In this document: positions 17,291 through 25,322 of the stretch, piece by piece | Layout of the letters: each line of letters begins with the position of its first letter | How positions within the stretch are numbered: position 1 is the stretch's first letter | Assembly (NCBI GenBank): GCA_028284445.1 | Contig: JANQRS010000001.1 | Location: 62,001-126,000 of the forward strand | DNA from: Calditrichia bacterium | GTDB lineage: Bacteria > Calditrichota > Calditrichia > RBG-13-44-9 > J075 | Direction: 5' to 3' | Length of the DNA stretch: 64,000 nucleotides | The notes under the pieces: generated by a model | The model's database searches: none | What the model saw: only the letters and a program-made list of their open reading frames with translations | Told to the model about the DNA's origin: nothing | Made by a program: the position numbers and the translations under genes

Positions 17291-18718
17291 TCAAAACGCT
17301 TTATCAGAGGAGGCAGTTCCGCGCCCGGAGAACAAATGCGCCAGCACCAGCATAATACCGGAAACCAGCAAGCCGGGATAAATCGGTTGCCATCCCCAAA
17401 CATAATTGATGAAGGAAAGCGAATCGCTTTGGGCAATTGATATAGTGATAAAAACCAGAGACGTCAAAAAAACACAGCCCATCATTGCCGGCATCCAGCG
17501 GCGGTCAGCCGGCATCAATCCGGGAAAGTAGCAGGCAAGAAGTGGTAACAACAATGCCGGCACAAAGAGCGTCCCGACGACGAACCAGATTTGGATGACG
17601 GATGGTATCAGCCAGGCAAGCAGGATAGACAGTATGGTGGTCACAACTAAGCCAACACGCATCAGACGAAGCGTTCCAAATTTTGCAAATGAGGACTTCC
17701 CAAGAAGGTCGTAGCCGATGGTGACGGCAGAGAGAAGCGAGAGGCTATCAATCGTCGACATGATTGTGGCGAGTAAGGCAGTCAAAAACAATCCCGACAA
17801 AATGGCCGGCAAGTAAGTATGTCCCAGCATCGGAAATGACAGCACCGGTTCGACATCACTCAATAAGGCCCGGGCATACAGTCCGCACATGGTTGTCAGG
17901 AAATCGAAAATCAGCCAAAAACCAACAGAAATAAAAATCCCCTTCCGGGCGATTTTTGGTGACTCCGCGGCAAAACAACGCTGATGAAATCCGGGATCAA
18001 CAAAAGTCCATAGCGCAATGAAGAACCAGGCCAACATATATCCAGTGGTATTACCGCCATGCCAGCTGAGATGAAGCGGGGGCAGCTTCGCCTGCAAAAA
18101 AGACAGACCACCAAATTGCCAAACAAGGCCAATCAGCAAAATGATAAAGCCGGAAAACATCAGGATGAACTGCAATTTATCCGTTCGGGTGACCGCCCGG
18201 AAGCCGCCGTTCAATACGTAAAGCATCGAGAAAAGCGTTCCGATGGCAATACAGAACAGCAAATGCCAGCCGGTGATCATATTGAGGAAGAGCCCGATCA
18301 TGAGCACATAGGGTGCAGGCAGAGTTATGAATACCATAAATACGCCGCCCAACATCCCGCCGGATTTGCCATAGTGCTGATAAAACTGATCGGGAATCGA
18401 TTTACAGCTCGATGCCTGAATACGCGGCGCCATAAACCAGGCAAAGAGCAAAGCAAACACATAGTAAGGCAAACCAAAAACGATCCAGTTAGAAATACCA
18501 TATAGCCAGGTAAACTCTCCAACGCCGAGGATGCCGCCGTACCAGGTAGTTACCAGGGTGGCAATAAAGGCCGGCAGCGTGAGGTTCCGTCCCCCAAGAA
18601 TAAAATCCGTTTCTGATGTAAACCCTTTCTTTTCACGAAACCCCAGCCATAACAAACCCAGTAAATACATTACGATTGGCGTCACTTCCCAGGGCGATAA
18701 TGAAATGGAATGTTCCAT
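17291..18718 (-). CDS. Sodium:solute symporter (SSS family)
   Basis: 475 aa, about 13 TM helices with the SSS core: GGRNLTLPAFIATLVTTWYGG early, PDQFYQHYGK, and the FHQRCFAAESPKIARKG region after the TM6-TM8 bundle. The family couples Na+ to uptake of sugars, proline, pantothenate and similar solutes; substrate cannot be assigned from sequence. It stands alone and is divergent from the PAP2 gene across a 374-bp AT-rich gap. Confidence 0.88.
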   Translation of the reverse strand: MEHSISLSPWEVTPIVMYLLGLLWLGFREKKGFTSETDFILGGRNLTLPAFIATLVTTWYGGILGVGEFTWLYGISNWIVFGLPYYVFALLFAWFMAPRIQASSCKSIPDQFYQHYGKSGGMLGGVFMVFITLPAPYVLMIGLFLNMITGWHLLFCIAIGTLFSMLYVLNGGFRAVTRTDKLQFILMFSGFIILLIGLVWQFGGLSFLQAKLPPLHLSWHGGNTTGYMLAWFFIALWTFVDPGFHQRCFAAESPKIARKGIFISVGFWLIFDFLTTMCGLYARALLSDVEPVLSFPMLGHTYLPAILSGLFLTALLATIMSTIDSLSLLSAVTIGYDLLGKSSFAKFGTLRLMRVGLVVTTILSILLAWLIPSVIQIWFVVGTLFVPALLLPLLACYFPGLMPADRRWMPAMMGCVFLTSLVFITISIAQSDSLSFINYVWGWQPIYPGLLVSGIMLVLAHLFSGRGTASSDKAF

Positions 18719-19092
18719 TCAGCGAATTCCTCAAAGACCTTTTTTGAGTTTTCCACAATTTGTTAACAAGCTGTGCAAAGCGTGTTTAAAAGCTGCGGAA
18801 ACTGTTAAATGCCTGTTGATAATTTTGCATCATTTCGAAAACGTTGTTTTTTTTAACATATCCTCAACAATGAACTAACAGTGACATAACAATCCACCAA
18901 CACAAGAATCTCCTATTATTAAGAGCTCCGCCACTTTCCAACACTTTCAACACCGTAATAATAATGATTATAAGTTTTTTAAATTAGTACATACTATATA
19001 TTAATATATCATTAATAGCAGCCACAGCAGCGCTTTGTCTGCTATGCCTCTCTTCCCCAATACCACCAACTGCCTGACAGTGGAGATCCCTG
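18719..19092. other. AT-rich divergent intergenic region, possible replication-origin elements
   Basis: No gene. TTTTCCACA (18749-18757) and, in opposite orientation, TGTTGATAA (18814-18822) each differ from a DnaA box (TTATCCACA/TGTGGATAA) at one position. A strongly AT-rich stretch (about 18955-19015) follows. Window context (mnmE/mnmG, parS sites 8 kb away) makes an origin plausible, but dnaA is not in view and two boxes are few. Otherwise it holds the divergent promoters of the symporter and PAP2 genes. Confidence 0.3.
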
Positions 19093-19551
19093 ATGCTCAA
19101 CATCCCTGAACTAAAAGACAAGCTTCTACCTATTGATCCGGAAAGTCTCGAAGGCCTTGGAGATATTCTTCAATATGCATTGCCCTGGGCAACCTTATTC
19201 TTCATTGCATTAACCGGTAGCGTGCGAGGCGCACAAGCCTGGGCCTATGCCGGTATCATAAATTCTCTCTTAACGTTTATCCTTAAAGCTGCTTTTAATT
19301 CTACCTCTCTCGGTAGACGTCCAAATGGAGGCAATAATAGTTTTCCCAGTGGTCATACTTCAAGTGCTTTTATGGGGGCCGGCTTTGCCCATTTCTATTT
19401 TTCTGAATTGTGGGTGATCTTTCCCTATCTACTGGCTGGCATTACCGGATACAGCCGGGTGGTTTCGGAAAATCATTGGTGGCGGGATGTTGTTGCCGGA
19501 GCGGCGCTGGGGATTTTTGTCAGCTATGCAACTTTGGCAATTTTGACCTAA
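19093..19551 (+). CDS. PAP2-family phosphatase
   Basis: 152 aa, short for the family, with all three acid-phosphatase signature motifs: K65...RRP (75-77), PSGH (85-88) and SR...H...D (Arg122, His128, Asp132). His128 is the expected phosphohistidine nucleophile. Only about four hydrophobic segments are present. Likely substrates are undecaprenyl pyrophosphate, phosphatidic acid or another lipid phosphate. GGAG precedes the ATG. Confidence 0.9.
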   Translation: MLNIPELKDKLLPIDPESLEGLGDILQYALPWATLFFIALTGSVRGAQAWAYAGIINSLLTFILKAAFNSTSLGRRPNGGNNSFPSGHTSSAFMGAGFAHFYFSELWVIFPYLLAGITGYSRVVSENHWWRDVVAGAALGIFVSYATLAILT

Positions 19552-19620
19552 GTAGATTTACACATCCAGAGACCTAATCCCTGTTGCAATCATTTGATGC
19601 GAACTTTACATTGATCTGAT

Positions 19621-20358
19621 ATGAAAGAAAAATCAACAGCCGACAGGATATATGCCAGCCGCCATGAGCAGGTTCGAGCCTTTGAGTTTGATGAGCGCGT
19701 TGCCGCCGTCTTCCCGGATATGATTAATCGCTCTGTTCCTGGATATGGTCAGATCATTAACATGCTGGGCGTAATTGGGGAGCGCTTCATTCAGGCGCAT
19801 AGTAAGGTATATGACTTGGGTTGTTCCCTGGGCGCCTCGACCCTGGGCGTTGCCAGTCGACTTAACCAGCCGGGCGTAACTGTGATCGGCATCGACAATT
19901 CTATGGCAATGGTTGAGCGTTGCCGACAGAATATTGAAGCTAGCGCGGTTCAGCAGAACATTGAGATTCGCTGTGAAGATATCCTTGACGTAGATTTTAA
20001 GAATGCTTCAATGGTCGTATTGAATTTTACCCTGCAATTTATCGACCCAGAGCGACGTTTATCGCTATTGAAGCGTATATATAATGATATGGTTCAGGGG
20101 GGCGTGATTTGTTTATCGGAGAAAATATTATTTGATGATCAAAGCCTAGGTGATTTGAACATCGACCTGCATCATGCTTTTAAGCGTGCCAATGGCTATA
20201 GTGATTTGGAGATCAGTCAGAAACGTACTGCCCTGGAAAATGTGTTGATCCCGGAAACCAGCCAGGTGCATATCACGCGCTTGAAAGATGCCGGCTTTTC
20301 ACATTCTCAAATTTGGTTTCAGTGCTTTAACTTTGTTTCCTTCCTGGCAATCAAATGA
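19621..20358 (+). CDS. cmoA: Carboxy-S-adenosyl-L-methionine synthase CmoA
   Basis: Makes carboxy-SAM from SAM and prephenate for cmo5U34 tRNA modification. 245 aa, matching the family (about 247), with the N-terminal FDERVAAVFPDMINRSVPGY motif, SAM loop VYDLGCSLGAST and the NFTLQFI segment. Its stop overlaps the cmoB start by 4 bp (ATGA), so the two are translated as a coupled pair. These genes are best known from gammaproteobacteria. Confidence 0.95.
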   Translation: MKEKSTADRIYASRHEQVRAFEFDERVAAVFPDMINRSVPGYGQIINMLGVIGERFIQAHSKVYDLGCSLGASTLGVASRLNQPGVTVIGIDNSMAMVERCRQNIEASAVQQNIEIRCEDILDVDFKNASMVVLNFTLQFIDPERRLSLLKRIYNDMVQGGVICLSEKILFDDQSLGDLNIDLHHAFKRANGYSDLEISQKRTALENVLIPETSQVHITRLKDAGFSHSQIWFQCFNFVSFLAIK

Positions 20359-21323
20359 TTGATCATTCTCCACTGCTTTCCCTTCTTGAGCAGAGCACAC
20401 TCAAGAGTTGGCTACCAAAATTACAAGAGCAACTTGCTTCTGCATACGATCAGCACGGAGACGCGCCTCGTTGGAAAGCTTGCCTAGGATCTTTGCCCAA
20501 TATACCTGTTGATGTCATTCAGTTGAATTCAAAGGCGGTTGGTTTCCGACCGGTCTCTCCATTAGCTGCCGAAGCGCTCAAGGAGTTTGGTGAGTTATTG
20601 AAGCAGTTTCATCCCTGGCGAAAGGGTCCGTTTTCACTGGCTGGTGTGGATATTGATACGGAGTGGCGCTCGGATTTGAAATGGGATCGCCTTGAGACTG
20701 ACATTCAACCGCTGCAAGATCGCCTGGTACTTGATGTTGGCTGTGGTAATGGCTACCACTGCTGGCGCATGGCCGGCCTGGGCGCCAGCCTCGTTATCGG
20801 TATAGATCCTTTTCTCCTCTACATCGCCCAATTTGCGGTACTGAAACACTTCCTGAAAATCGATACAGTCGATGTACTGCCCTTGACCCTGGAAGATATA
20901 CCGCTTCAACTGCCGTATTTTGATACGGTCTTTTCAATGGGCGTTCTGTCACACCGTCGCTCACCGATGGACCACCTGATGGCCTTACGCGAGAAATTGC
21001 GCAGCGGTGGCGAACTGGTGTTGGAGACATTGGTTATCGATGGCGGCGACGGCGAGGTTTTGGTACCGGAAGGGCGTTATGCAAAGATGCGCAACGTCTG
21101 GTTCTTGCCCAGCTGCCTTACCCTGGAATCCTGGCTTCGTCGTTGCGGATTTACCAATGTTCGTACTATCAATATGACCCGTACGACAAGCGAAGAACAG
21201 CGGCGAACGGACTGGATGACCTTCGAGTCGCTCCCGGATTTTCTCGATCCTGATGATGAAATGAAAACCATCGAGGGCCACCCGGCGCCGACCCGGGCGG
21301 TTTTTTTAGCGGAAAAGAAGTAA
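20355..21323 (+). CDS. cmoB: tRNA U34 carboxymethyltransferase CmoB
   Basis: Transfers the carboxymethyl group of carboxy-SAM to 5-hydroxyuridine-34, producing cmo5U34. 322 aa versus 323 in E. coli. It has KAVGFRP, FHPWRKGPF, TEWRSDLKWDR, the SAM motif LDVGCGNGYHCWRM and SMGVLSHRRSP. It forms a two-gene operon with cmoA. A hairpin plus T-run is embedded in its last codons. Confidence 0.95.
   Translation: MIDHSPLLSLLEQSTLKSWLPKLQEQLASAYDQHGDAPRWKACLGSLPNIPVDVIQLNSKAVGFRPVSPLAAEALKEFGELLKQFHPWRKGPFSLAGVDIDTEWRSDLKWDRLETDIQPLQDRLVLDVGCGNGYHCWRMAGLGASLVIGIDPFLLYIAQFAVLKHFLKIDTVDVLPLTLEDIPLQLPYFDTVFSMGVLSHRRSPMDHLMALREKLRSGGELVLETLVIDGGDGEVLVPEGRYAKMRNVWFLPSCLTLESWLRRCGFTNVRTINMTRTTSEEQRRTDWMTFESLPDFLDPDDEMKTIEGHPAPTRAVFLAEKK
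21277..21307 (+). terminator. Terminator embedded in the 3' end of cmoB
   Basis: GGCCACCCGG and CCCGGGCGG (21277-21300) form a GC-rich, imperfect stem followed by seven T (21301-21307), all inside the last 16 codons of cmoB. It would end the cmoAB transcript right at the coding end and separate it from the lipoprotein gene. Confidence 0.55.
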
Positions 21324-21407
21324 ACCACTCCAAATTCATCTCATTGACGGCAATATAGAGTAGTAACGTTGCATATTTATCAATAGTCAGAACAAAAGGG
21401 AGTGAAA

Positions 21408-22127
21408 ATGTTGAAACAACTTTGGACGCTTGGAATTTGTCTTGTTATTGCCGGAATGCTTATAGGTTGCACGATGCACCCCCACATGATTGTGCTGACG
21501 GAATACAAAGACCTTAAGCTTGAGCAGGCCTCACTTGCGGTTTTACTTGATAAGCAAGAGATTGAATTTGAAAATGAAAGCTCGCTGAACGACGATTTTG
21601 GCCCGGGAAATCCCAAGGATATACTCGTGGGGCTTATGGATAGCCTGGTAACAAAGGATATGCTGCGGCTATCAAAGTTCCAAAAGGTAAGTCTGGTAGA
21701 ACCATATCCGGCGATCGAAAAGGAAGCGAAAACGCTCAATATAGGAAAGAATTCAATTACCTATGACAGCATGCCCAAGGCGGGTAAGCTGATTCTTGTG
21801 GATTCCGTGGATGCAGATTATGTGTTGTTTGTCGAAGATTTTCTTTCAGATGAAGAGACAATTTGGACAACTACCGGGACACCCCCCAACGAGCAGCGCC
21901 ATTCACATCGTTACCTGGTATTCCAATTCGAGTTTTTCTATTGGGATAACCTAAATGGGAAACTTGTTGCTCATGGTCATGGACGTGTTTCTCATGAGGT
22001 CTTTGGTATCATGACCCAAAAGACCTGGACGAAAGCTCTGGCAAAATTTGCCTACAAGGTTTTGGACACATCTCCGTTTATGAAACCGTTAACTGATGAT
22101 CAAAAGCCTACGACACAAAGCAATTAA
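21408..22127 (+). CDS. Lipoprotein of unknown function
   Basis: 239 aa with a signal peptide and lipobox LIGC (Cys21). The mature part is mixed alpha/beta with no motif I recognise. A DADYVLFVEDF...HRYLVFQFEFFYWDN pattern is reminiscent of outer-membrane lipoproteins with a Curli/LpoB-like fold, but this is only an impression. Start ATG 21408 follows AGGGAG; a GTG two codons earlier would overlap that site. Nine bases separate it from the DinB gene, so they are probably co-transcribed. Confidence 0.75.
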   Translation: MLKQLWTLGICLVIAGMLIGCTMHPHMIVLTEYKDLKLEQASLAVLLDKQEIEFENESSLNDDFGPGNPKDILVGLMDSLVTKDMLRLSKFQKVSLVEPYPAIEKEAKTLNIGKNSITYDSMPKAGKLILVDSVDADYVLFVEDFLSDEETIWTTTGTPPNEQRHSHRYLVFQFEFFYWDNLNGKLVAHGHGRVSHEVFGIMTQKTWTKALAKFAYKVLDTSPFMKPLTDDQKPTTQSN

Positions 22128-22136
22128 GAGGCATAT

Positions 22137-22646
22137 ATGTTTTGCGACCAACTCTCTCACATTGTTCGACGCGAATTAACCAGTTTGCGCGGTCAGATCG
22201 AAGCTTATCCCACCGAAGAAATGATCTGGGAACTGCCCCCCGGGATTACCAACTCAGCCGGTACGCTAACCTTGCATTTGGTTGGCAACCTGCGCCATTA
22301 TATTGGCGCAATGCTTGGAAAGAGCGGCTATGTTCGCAATCGCCCTGCAGAATTTGCTGATCGCGATGTGCCGCGCGATGAACTGTTGCGCTTGATCAAT
22401 CAGGCAATGGAAGACACCCAAACAGCATTTTCCACGCTGGCAGATGCACAACTGGACGATCAGTATCCAATTCCCATCGGCGGGGTTCATATGAATATCC
22501 GTGACTGGATGTTTCAGACCCTCAGCCACCTGGCCTATCATCTTGGGCAGATCGATTATCATCGCCGCATTTTGAGTGGGGAGAATCATACCGTCCCGGC
22601 AATTAGGCCGGCTGATTTACCGACGGCAAAGCCGGTAGAAGATTGA
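22137..22646 (+). CDS. DinB-family protein
   Basis: 169 aa, a four-helix bundle with the DinB/YfiT metal-binding histidines: His47 in TLHLVGNLRHYIG and the pair in LSHLAYHLGQIDYHRR. Members include bacillithiol- or mycothiol-dependent thiol S-transferases and uncharacterised metal-dependent enzymes; no thiol-synthesis gene is near. AAGAGG lies seven bases before the ATG. Confidence 0.85.
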   Translation: MFCDQLSHIVRRELTSLRGQIEAYPTEEMIWELPPGITNSAGTLTLHLVGNLRHYIGAMLGKSGYVRNRPAEFADRDVPRDELLRLINQAMEDTQTAFSTLADAQLDDQYPIPIGGVHMNIRDWMFQTLSHLAYHLGQIDYHRRILSGENHTVPAIRPADLPTAKPVED

Positions 22647-22652
22647 CAACAA

Positions 22653-22696
22653 AACATCCCCCTGTGTCCCTTCGAAGGGGGACACAGGGGGATGTT
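22653..22696. repeat. Palindromic repeat, family A
   Basis: AACATCCCCCTGTGTCC and GGACACAGGGGGATGTT are exact arms around a CTTCGAAGGG core. It sits 7 bases after the DinB stop and may act as its terminator. The rest of the 316-bp gap to the next gene holds only the promoter and operator at 22897-22916. Confidence 0.85.
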
Positions 22697-22896
22697 GAAA
22701 GTTTTGCCTTCAGCACCGCCTAAAAATTTGAAATCGTTTCGTTTTCCGGGATTGATCCGATAATATTGGCTATTGTTTGGGAGCAGGCCACCGATGCTTT
22801 ATTTGACATTGCGACTTACAGGAAGGGTTAGTATGAGACATTTGTCATTGTCTCTTATAAAACCACTTCTATCTTCATGTGTATAAAAGAAAAAAA

Positions 22897-22916
22897 TATA
22901 CTTTGTATTGCAAAGT
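22897..22916 (+). promoter_or_regulatory. -10 element and CTTTG-N5-CAAAG operator
   Basis: A -10-like TATACT (22897-22902) overlaps the 17-bp palindrome ACTTTGTATTGCAAAGT (22900-22916), which would cover the transcription start of the membrane-protein/regulator operon. The same CTTTG-N5-CAAAG form recurs at 24072-24086 just after this operon. It is most simply the binding site of the winged-helix regulator encoded here. Confidence 0.65.
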
Positions 22917-22962
22917 AGTTTGCCGAACACTATATTGAGACCGAACCGAGAAGGAGAGCTCG

Positions 22963-23616
22963 ATGATTGCGAATCACGTTCACCACGCACTGGCCCAGGT
23001 AAGGGAATTACAAAGTAAGATTCTGGAACGGCAAAGATTTAACGGCTACTCCGGACGTGCCCGGGCAATTTGCGGGACAGCTGCCTTGGCCGCAGCGGCA
23101 ATCATGAGCTCTTCACATTACCCAGACGCAACAGAAGCGCATGCACTGGGTTGGGGTACGGTCGCACTGTTTGGTGTATTGCTGAATTTCGGCGCATTGA
23201 TTCACTGGTTTTTATTTGATCCACGGGTGAAGCGCAATATTCGCAAACTGAAGCCGACCCTCGATGCCCTACCCCCAATATTGGTTGGCGGTATTTTGAC
23301 CGGGGTTTTGCTCTCTAATGGATTACACGAGTATTTGTTTGGCACCTGGATGTGTCTGTTTGGATTGGCCAACCTGGCTTCACGCCATGTTTTACCGAGG
23401 CGGATTTGGATGGTTGGTACCTATTACATCCTTTGTGGTGCAATTTGCCTGATTTTTCCAATTGTATCTTTTACCAATCCCTGGCCAATGGGGCTGGTTT
23501 TCTTCGTGGGAGAATGGGCTGGCGGTATCATCTTGCATCATGACGGAACGCATCGGATATCAATAACGGAAATCATATATATGTTCCTTAAACCACGGGA
23601 GAAAAAGCATGCATAA
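22963..23616 (+). CDS. Multi-pass membrane protein, function unknown
   Basis: 217 aa with a short cytoplasmic helix followed by about six hydrophobic segments (from about residue 33 to 200, e.g. LGWGTVALFGVLLNFGALIHWFLF). No catalytic motif recognised. GAGAAGGAGAG lies before the ATG. Its end overlaps the regulator gene by 8 bp, so the two are a co-translated pair: a membrane protein with its own winged-helix repressor. Confidence 0.75.
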   Translation: MIANHVHHALAQVRELQSKILERQRFNGYSGRARAICGTAALAAAAIMSSSHYPDATEAHALGWGTVALFGVLLNFGALIHWFLFDPRVKRNIRKLKPTLDALPPILVGGILTGVLLSNGLHEYLFGTWMCLFGLANLASRHVLPRRIWMVGTYYILCGAICLIFPIVSFTNPWPMGLVFFVGEWAGGIILHHDGTHRISITEIIYMFLKPREKKHA

Positions 23617-23989
23617 CAAGAGCGATAATCCCTACAATGCTCTAAGGCGGATTTTTCATGAGCCGAACCGGCTCGCGATAATGTCGGCTTTGTGTAGTGC
23701 GACAGAGGGGCTCTCCTTTAAGGCGCTTAAGGAGGAGTGTGAGTTGACCGATGGTAACCTCAGCCGGCACCTGAAGGCATTGGAAGATGCCACAATGGTT
23801 CAGATCCAGAAGTCGTTTGTTGGATCCAAACCACGGACAACAGTTTTGCTCACTGATCAAGGAAGAGACAGTTTTGTAGAATACTTGCAAGCCCTGGAAG
23901 AAGTGTTGAAGAAAGCGGCAGAAGCGGTATCGACGAGTGAAGAAGAAATTGTGCTGCCGATAACACGAATCAAGACGGCCGGTGCCTGA
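23609..23989 (+). CDS. Winged-helix transcriptional regulator (HTH_34/MarR-ArsR-like)
   Basis: 126 aa, nearly all one winged helix: RRIFHEPNRLAIMSALCSA, recognition region LTDGNLSRHLKALEDA, wing FVGSKPRTTVLLTDQGRDSF, then a dimerising helix. This short type regulates itself with an adjacent membrane protein in many FCB-group genomes. Two CTTTG-N5-CAAAG palindromes, one before the operon and one after it ahead of uppS, are the likely operators. Confidence 0.88.
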   Translation: MHNKSDNPYNALRRIFHEPNRLAIMSALCSATEGLSFKALKEECELTDGNLSRHLKALEDATMVQIQKSFVGSKPRTTVLLTDQGRDSFVEYLQALEEVLKKAAEAVSTSEEEIVLPITRIKTAGA

Positions 23990-24071
23990 GGCATAACGGA
24001 ATTTCCAGCTTGATAATTGCAAATACGGTCACATTTTGGTGACCAACTTTGCATATTTTTTTGACTTAATG

Positions 24072-24086
24072 CTTTGTAAAACAAAG
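24072..24086. promoter_or_regulatory. Second CTTTG-N5-CAAAG operator
   Basis: CTTTGTAAAACAAAG, flanked by G and C that extend the palindrome to 17 bp, preceded by TTGACT (24061-24066), a possible -35 hexamer. It lies 83 bp beyond the regulator stop and 210 bp before uppS. Between it and uppS I find no supported gene, so it may place uppS under the same regulator. Confidence 0.55.
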
Positions 24087-24296
24087 CGCTTTGTGCAAAA
24101 AAAAACAAGCCAAGGATAATTGAAGCTTATTCAGTAAACTTGGAACTTATGCGCCAAAATGCATCAATAGCGAAGAATATGAGGGATAGATGTATGGCGC
24201 CCTCGGTATTAACGGATTAACTAAGAGGCATACCGGGATGTTCAACTATTCACCGGGCCAATGGCCCAATCATGTGGAAAATTCGAGGACGTAGTT

Positions 24297-25085
24297 ATGA
24301 TCGGAACAGTGAAACGCGCAAAAACCAGGAAAGAGGAGCTGGAAGCACTGGTAGAGCAGGGATATGCCCTACCAAGACATGTTGCACTTATAATGGATGG
24401 AAATGGCCGCTGGGCCAAACGGCGGGGACTCCCCCGGGTCGCCGGACACCGCGAAGGTGTAAAATCAGTTCGTGAAATTGTGGAAGCAGCCGGTGAGTTA
24501 AAGATTGACTTCATTACGCTTTATACCTTTTCCAAAGAAAACTGGAATCGCCCTGCCAGAGAAGTATCTACACTAATGCGCTTATTGGTATCGACCTTGC
24601 GCAGGGAAATCGATGAACTGGATCGCAAAAATGTTCGCTTGCAAATTCTTGGCGACATGAACGATTTACCGGAATTCGCAGCTGAGGGTCTCCAGGATGG
24701 TGTAAATCGCCTGGCCCATAATACCGGGTTGACATTGAACCTGGCTCTCAGTTACGGAAGCCGTAACGAGATCGTTAATGCTATCAAGAATATTGCCCGG
24801 CAAGTTCAGGATGGTGACGTTTTTGTTGAGGAAATCGATGATCAGTTGGTTTCACGAAACATGTATACCCGCAACATGCCTGATCCGGATCTGTTGATTC
24901 GCACCAGCGGCGAGCAGCGTATCAGTAATTTCCTGCTTTGGCAATTGGCTTATTCGGAAATTTATCTGACAGATACACTCTGGCCTGATTTTCGTAAGCA
25001 GGCTTTTTATGAAGCATTAATCAACTTTACCGGCCGGGAAAGGCGCTTTGGGATGATTAGCGAACAGGTTGTTAAAACTGCCTAA
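24297..25085 (+). CDS. uppS: Isoprenyl transferase (undecaprenyl diphosphate synthase)
   Basis: Condenses isopentenyl diphosphate units in cis to form the C55 carrier lipid for cell-wall and O-antigen synthesis. About 262 aa: signature MDGNGRWA (33-40, catalytic Asp34), GHREG, YTFSKENWNR and RTSGEQRISNFLLWQLAYSE. Start ATG 24297 follows GAGGA by 7 bases; an ATG at 24261 in the same frame lacks a site. It stands apart from the usual cdsA/rseP neighbours, downstream of the winged-helix module. Confidence 0.95.
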   Translation: MIGTVKRAKTRKEELEALVEQGYALPRHVALIMDGNGRWAKRRGLPRVAGHREGVKSVREIVEAAGELKIDFITLYTFSKENWNRPAREVSTLMRLLVSTLRREIDELDRKNVRLQILGDMNDLPEFAAEGLQDGVNRLAHNTGLTLNLALSYGSRNEIVNAIKNIARQVQDGDVFVEEIDDQLVSRNMYTRNMPDPDLLIRTSGEQRISNFLLWQLAYSEIYLTDTLWPDFRKQAFYEALINFTGRERRFGMISEQVVKTA

Positions 25086-25213
25086 AACCTAACCGCCATT
25101 GATCATATTTCCCGCCTGAGAAATTTCTTTTCGGCCTTGAATGTCGCTTATGGCATTTAAGGCTGAAAAGCCGTAAGTATTTAATAATAATCGAATTAGT
25201 GTTTGACTGGTAA

Positions 25214-25316
25214 GAGCGCTGGTGCAGTTGTCCTCACGGCAGCCGAATCATACCCGGTGACATCCGTAAGCGAATAACCGCGCTCAAAATCGAAGTCGGG
25301 TCTTTACCCGGGAGGG
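25214..25316 (+). ncRNA. Structured 5' leader, possible cis-regulatory RNA
   Basis: GAGCGC-T-GGT (25214-25223) pairs with ACC-GCGCTC (25277-25285), a nine-pair stem with one bulged base closing a 53-nt internal domain rich in short complementary words (CGGCAGCCG; CCCGGTGACATCCG). A second hairpin CGGGT-CTTT-ACCCG (25297-25310) abuts the GGAGGG ribosome binding site (25311-25316), 6 bases before the ATG. This is the layout of a translational riboswitch or protein-binding leader. I cannot match it to a known class. Confidence 0.5.
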
Positions 25317-25322
25317 TGTGCT

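Noticed and set aside
25214..25285. Cobalamin riboswitch
   Set aside because: The CCCGGTGACATCCG segment recalls part of the core, but the remaining conserved boxes and spacing are missing.
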